64,000 bases of DNA from Cyathus striatus. Taxonomy: Eukaryota > Basidiomycota > Agaricomycetes > Agaricales > Nidulariaceae. The stretch covers positions 806,001 to 870,000 of the forward strand of contig JAOVFP010000021.1 of NCBI GenBank assembly GCA_025738555.1. The letters run 5' to 3'. The notes under the pieces were generated by a model. It did not search any database. It was not told the origin of the DNA and saw only the letters and a list, made by a program, of their open reading frames with translations. A program made the translations under genes and the position numbers. Shown here piece by piece: positions 59,055 through 64,000 of the stretch. The stretch's first letter is position 1, and each line of letters begins with the position of its first letter.

Positions 59055-60136
59055 AGTTTTTGTGAGCTCTTTACACTTAGCCATGTGTTCTGTATGGATC
59101 CACACGGAATCTGTGTGGAATCTGCACAGATTTTTTTCATTTTGGCAGGGGTTTTTTTGGGTCTGTGCAGATTCCACACAGATTCTGAAAATTCCATATG
59201 GATTATGCAGAATTCTGCAGAATTCTGCATTACAGACCTGAAAATTCTGTACAGAATCTGTACAGAATCTTATTATACTTATTTCCTTGCACATGACACT
59301 CTGCATTAAGCATGACACTAGGTGTTGAGTGTGACACTACACATTAAGTGTGACACTAGGTGTTGAGTGTGACACTATATGTTAAGCATGACACTATGCA
59401 TTGAGTGTGATACTAGGTGTTGAGTGTGATGCTAGGTGTTGAGTGTGACACTATATGTTAAATGTGACACTATGCATTAACCATGACACTATACATTAAC
59501 TATGACACTAAGTGTTGAGTGTGATACTATACATTAAGTGTGACACCATGCATTAAGTGTAACACTAAGTGTTGAGTGTGACACTATATGTTAAATGTGA
59601 CACTATACATTAAATGTGACACTATGCATTAACCATGACACTATACATTAACCATGACACTAAGTGTTGAGTGTGATACTATACATTAAGCATGACACTA
59701 TGCATTAAGTGTGACACTATGCATTGAGTGTGATACTATACATTAAGCATGACACTATGCATTGAGCACGATACTATATATTGAGTGTATCACAGATTTC
59801 ATGTAGTGTCACACTTTTCATGTAGGGTTACACTTGACACCTGTGACAAGGCAGCAATGGAGACAAGATAGTGGTAGGGATGAGATGAGATTATGAATTA
59901 ACAGTTTTAATAGTATTCATTGTGATTTGAAACAGGAAAATTAAGGTATTAAATAGATCTTACAGATTCTGCATAAATCCACACAGAATCCATGCAGAAT
60001 ATGTATGAAATCTGTATAGAATAATCACCTCTAATAATAATAATAGCCACTATATAAATTCTGTATGGTATCTATACAGGTTTGTACAGGTCTGTACAGA
60101 CCTCTTGGGGGAGTGTAAATTACTAGTTTTTGTGAG
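59055..60136. mobile_element. Candidate element flanked by 12-bp direct repeats
   Basis: AGTTTTTGTGAG at 59055-59066 recurs at 60125-60136. Just inside, TTTACACTT at left faces AGTGTAAA at right, a short inverted repeat. Both sides contain clusters of GATTCTGCACAGA/TCTGTACAGAATC motifs in both orientations (59090-59275 and 59955-60110). The centre is a minisatellite. The 12-bp repeats could be a target duplication, but the class is unclear. Confidence 0.45.
59286..59800 (+). repeat. 19-bp minisatellite, about 27 units
   Basis: Tandem units of 19 bp of the type GTGTTGAGTGTGACACTAG and ACATTAAGTGTGACACTAT. Two or three variants alternate in patches. Units vary by substitution but the 19-bp phase is kept almost throughout. 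Confidence 0.9.
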
Positions 60137-60304
60137 AATTATTCCAACTTAAGTATATTCAAATTAGGCAAGGCTTATATGTTCCACAAGCGATCTGTCA
60201 TGAGGTCCATCATGGAATGGGCATGGGATGCTACTTACATGCTATAATATCCCTGTTGACTGTGATGTATTCTTGTGCACTGTACTAGAGGACACACACT
60301 ATAA

Positions 60305-61460
60305 ATGGATTGACCTCGGACAAAGTGCTTATGGTAATGATCATGAGTGAGACAACAGATCGAAGACACTATTGCTAACAGATATGTTTTCTAAAATGAA
60401 AGGCATCTTGACACGGGGCCCCAAAGTGCTCATAGAGGTATGTATGAATCCAATTGGTGGGTATTTACATTGGGAATCTGGGATTTATTGGTATGCCAGT
60501 TCCAAATCATTATAACTGTCATAAAAATACTTTCCAAAAGCAGGAGAGTTTCAGACATTTGCTGTACAGAAATGATAGAGCTGTAGTATACAGCTCTATC
60601 ATTCATGCTAGTAGCAATAGAATTGCTACATGTAATAGATACATTTGGCTCCACTGGTACTTCATAGATACACATTCTCGCCTTACTTAATACTTATTTG
60701 GATAATAAAAACCGAAGGGGAGAGACTTGAAACTCGCAACATGTATGATGAACAGAGCTGTAGCTTTGAAAATTTAGCTACAGTATCCTCTTATGCACAC
60801 CACATTGCCATACCAGAAAACGTGTATACTATTCGAAGCCTCATCGATTATCTTGGATGGACAAGTGCTTATGGTAAGGATTATGAATGCGACAACAGAG
60901 ATCAAAGACGCTGCTGCTTACAGATTATGTAGTTAAAATAAAAATCAGTGCCTTGACACTTGCTTAATGCGGGACCACCGAAAGTGCTCGTAGAAATATG
61001 TATGATACAGATCTGTGTCATACAGAAATGGCTGCTCATTCATCCATAACACGACCTTCATGTAAAAAAAATCTTTCAATGTCTATCACTATATAGTAGG
61101 ACCCCAGTGGCTTCCATTGCACTATATAACTTTAATTTCCACTCGTAGTGTCTTTTAAATCTGGGGCGTATCATTCGAAATCTCGTGGGTGATACTAATC
61201 AATGGCCAGAGAGATACCCATGAATCACAGAAGTATATGCAGTCACTACACATAATAGCTGCTGGTACTTCATAAATACTACTAAGTATGTATTCAAGAT
61301 GTATTCTCGTTGTAATACATTTTAGACTTTTTAAAACAGTTGAAATGTGAGGCGATCTTCTGAAACTCACAACATGTATATTGCATGTATGTATGGTGGA
61401 TACAAATGGAGCACTAACAATCCACTACACCACATTACGGTATCAGAAACCATGCCACAT
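60305..61460 (+). repeat. Degenerate direct duplication, period about 550 bp
   Basis: GGACAAAGTGCTTATGGTAATGA near 60316 recurs as GGACAAGTGCTTATGGTAAGGA near 60859. CTTGACAC...AAAGTGCTCATAGAGGTATGTATGA near 60409-60445 recurs near 60952-61005. CTGGTACTTCATAGATAC near 60655 recurs near 61262. ACTCGCAACATGTAT near 60733 recurs near 61367. No gene is supported. Confidence 0.65.
60571..60603. repeat. Perfect 15-bp hairpin
   Basis: AATGATAGAGCTGTA and its exact reverse complement are separated by three bases (GTA). It lies inside the first duplicated unit and is absent from the corresponding part of the second. Confidence 0.9.
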
Positions 61461-61789
61461 GCGCCTATAGTGTCTATTCCCGCTTCCCATGGGGTGACAT
61501 CAACCTGGTCCAGAGCGCCGATCATCATCATCTTTGTCCAAATGACATCGCGATATCTACCGTCCACCATCTCAGCTCTTATATCTGTCATTTCAGCCAG
61601 CTCCGATAACAGAGCAGCACAATAGTCATTGATATACAGATTAGCGGACTAGTTGAAGAGTAAGGATTTTCCAGCCCCAGTGGTTATTTTGATTTTGATT
61701 CACGTAACGCTTCCATTCAGCCTTTCAAAGTGACAGTACTAGTGCCTTTGTTTCTCAAGAACACTACCACCCATTGTCGTTCTTGCTGG

Positions 61790-62499
61790 CTATCATTGCA
61801 TCCATGAATCCCACCCTCTAGCTCTGTCTAATCCACAACGACTCCCTTATGTCGACTCATCCCCCAGACAGAGAGGCCTCCACCCCGGCACTTCTACATC
61901 TTCATCCCAAGCGCCTCCACTCGAACGAGCCTGAGCAGGGCGAAGACGATAGGAAACAACGATCACCATGATCTTCCCATAGTTACACGTCACAGCAGGG
62001 GGTGGAAAGGAGAGGACATCAACCCTACAACCTGAGCACAATTCGTTCTAGCATGGTCATGTCGATATGAACTTCGGGGTGGCCATTTTCCATTCTGCTG
62101 ACCAGCAACTTAAGGTGATTCAAAGAGCACATTGGGAGCAGGACTCAGTAATGAGTTTCACGTGGCAGCATTAGTCAGGCGGATGGTTATGCTGAAATTG
62201 CAGGGAAATGATGACTAGAGTTAGATGACAGGATAGGAAGAAGAAAAGGGAGGAAGAGGACTACAATGTGATATCGTCTGTCGTTCGTAGTTTTCTCTTC
62301 GAACACCCCTTGTTGTCTTGTATTATCAAGTAGACTTTGGCATAGGCGGAAGAAGGGGGTCGAAGGTCTATTATAGTTGAGCAGTATACATAGCACAAAA
62401 TGCAAAATCGTAGAAGCCTCTGCAATCATCAATGTGCCTTCCTATCAACTTGCTATCAACACATGACGTGAGGTACTGTGTGCTGAAAGAGAAGAAATA
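61790..62499 (+). repeat. Families B and C, further copy
   Basis: 61790-62110 resembles 10560-10890 (CCCCGGCACTTCTACATC, TACACGTCACAGCA, GTGGCCATTTTCCATTCTGC). 62158-62410 matches family C at 13300-13560. The copy is interrupted at 62500 by a DNA transposon. Confidence 0.6.
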
Positions 62500-63177
62500 C
62501 AGTGTTGGGGCGCTGCTTGACACATGGACACTCCTTGACACACCTTCACACATTTTATTCTCCAGCCTCGTATTATTGTTGTATTACTTTGAAACTTTGC
62601 ACAAATACTAATATACATACTATGTTATAGAAAACAAATTTTGGAGTGTATATAAGAGAAGGTGAGGAAGCTAAGGCAGGATTACTGCGAAGTTAGGAGA
62701 AATTGAAAGCTTTTCCCTCTTTTATTTGCCACTTTAAGAGCTCCTATGCCATTCTTACATTTTGAAAAATTTGTGTTAGTAAATAGACTATATAAAGCAA
62801 CTTTCCACCAAATTACAACTCAATAAACATATAAATGCGGTGATAAAAAATGATACAAAGATAAATCGTGCAAAAGTGTATCCCACGCAGTGACAAATAC
62901 GAATCACACGCTCTTGATCCCACTCAAAATAGCTGGTGTGAGCTAATGTGACACATGTGACACTACTGTGTCAAGTCCTGTTTGGGACCCAAAAGTGGTC
63001 CTCTCACTAATTCAACTCCTGCGTTACATTCTACATCTATACCTACGTTTAAACTTTGCATTTTGCATGCCAATATGTTCTAGAGTATTTATATCAACTT
63101 TTTATAGGTGTTTTCCACTTTGTGGATGATTAAATCCAACTTTAAAAGTAGGTGTGTCAAGGAGTGCCCCAACACTG
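62500..63177. mobile_element. Tc1/mariner-like MITE with TA target duplication
   Basis: 678 bp, with ends CAGTGTTGGGGC(G/A)CT and a matching inverted CCCCAACACTG, flanked by TA on both sides. The CAGTG...CACTG ends at TA are typical of the Tc1/mariner superfamily. The left end carries an extra partial repeat of the inverted repeat (CACTCCTTGACACACCT). No transposase is encoded. Confidence 0.85.
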
Positions 63178-64000
63178 TAGTGGTTTGAATTTCAAATTTG
63201 GACTCGAGAGGTACCGTCACGTGATGCAACTAGGAATGCGCATGAATAATTCTGAATATGAAACACATGCACGGGCGAACACAAAACACTTTGAAAGCCA
63301 TAAAAATGACGAATAGCGTCGTGCTACCATAGAATATGGAGTATCGAGAGTGACAGTCGAGACAGAGTGCACTTGCTAGTTTGACCGACAGGACTCAAGC
63401 GGCCACGTTCAACGCACAAGAAACAACAGGACAACACCTCATACAAGTGAACATTTACCTGCAGCCCGTCATCGTAGAACAAGTTGTGGTAGCCAGGAAC
63501 ACTGAGCTAACAAGCTACAGCTACCAAACTTCGAGGCGGTCTAGAGAGGCTAGAACCCGGTACGAGGAGGAAACGCATACGCGTTTCATCATAACGTGAC
63601 ACCTCGACCAGGTTGGAATATGGGGGTAGAAATACGATGGTGGATGTCCAATCGAGGCGACCGATGACAGATGTTGAAAGCTAGAGACGGCGAACCCAAG
63701 TATGATGGTAGTAAATGGGATGATGGGATGATAGTGTAGTGGAAGTGGTGGAGATCGCTTCCAGCCTGGTACAGGAGTTCGAGTCTGGCGAGATACATAC
63801 GTATGTTGGATAGAAAGTTGGAGAGGATGATGGCGATATGGCGAGGAAGAGGTAGGGGCTGTAGTCAGGCACTTGCGTAGCCACGCTCGAGCCCCACGAA
63901 ACACAGGGATGGAGGCGATGGCGTATTGGGTGGGGCTGTAGTGAGAGATGCGAGTGTGGTGAAGCAGTATATGGTGGTTACGAAACACAAGGATGGTGCA
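63178..64000 (+). repeat. Family C distal block and unassigned sequence
   Basis: From 63665, AGATGTTGAAAGCTAGAGACG and GGCGAACCC match 13695-13720, and TCCAGCCTGGTACAGGAGTTCGAG near 63762 matches 13756-13780. The window ends inside this block. 63178-63660 holds no recognised gene. Confidence 0.55.

Noticed and set aside
59286..59800. Possible CRISPR array
   Set aside because: The 19-bp units are contiguous with no unique spacers, and the genome is eukaryotic; it is a minisatellite.

Overview
The window looks like a repeat-rich, accessory stretch of a filamentous fungal genome, most likely a basidiomycete of the Agaricomycetes. The signs are short spliceosomal introns of about 47-56 nt with GTAAGT/GTATGT-type donors and CTAAT/CTGAC branch sites, NACHT-WD40 NOD-like receptors (NLRs) of the kind expanded in mushrooms, an F-box-like protein and a Ty3/gypsy chromovirus. 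The species cannot be named from the sequence. Everything below comes from reading the sequence; no database was searched.

Layout. 0.1-4.4 kb: tandem and dispersed non-coding repeats. 5.0-9.0 kb (-): NLR-A, an open three-exon NACHT-WD40 gene. 9.1-15.6 kb: more copies of the same repeat modules. 15.6-17.0 kb: a non-autonomous DNA transposon with an 8-bp target duplication. 17.1-18.1 kb (+): a small F-box-like gene with one intron. 20.4-21.8 kb: pyrimidine tract, a perfect 38-bp inverted repeat, and an inverted repeat copy. 24.5-28.9 kb (+): NLR-B, a NACHT protein with 14 WD40 repeats and a possible C-terminal membrane anchor in another frame. 30.4-38.6 kb: remnants of at least two, probably three, related multi-exon genes of unknown function (- strand). 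38.8-40.6 kb: a second element with terminal inverted repeats. 41.1-43.8 kb (+): NLR-C, broken by an internal deletion, with four WD40 repeats. 45.7-49.5 kb (-): NLR-D, a pseudogene whose NACHT half is riddled with lesions while its ten-repeat WD40 array stays open. 49.7-58.7 kb: a complete-length chromovirus with near-identical LTRs, AGCAT target duplication, and a spliced antisense accessory gene between pol and the 3' LTR. 59.0-60.1 kb: candidate element carrying a 19-bp minisatellite. 60.3-61.5 kb: degenerate tandem duplication. 61.8-64.0 kb: repeat copies interrupted by a Tc1/mariner-like MITE.

How the parts relate. NLR-A, -C and -D are close paralogues: same exon structure, same start motif, same linker before the WD40 propeller. 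NLR-B is a separate lineage. Fungal NACHT-WD40 proteins of the HNWD type act in self/non-self recognition, with a WD40 sensor built from high-identity repeats. Here the paralogues differ in repeat number (4, 10, 11, 14) and the variable residues cluster at the same positions in each repeat, which fits that model. None has a recognisable N-terminal effector domain, only a short Asn/Gly-rich segment. Transposons of at least four kinds sit between and beside the NLRs, and one chromovirus inserted about 230 bp upstream of NLR-D.
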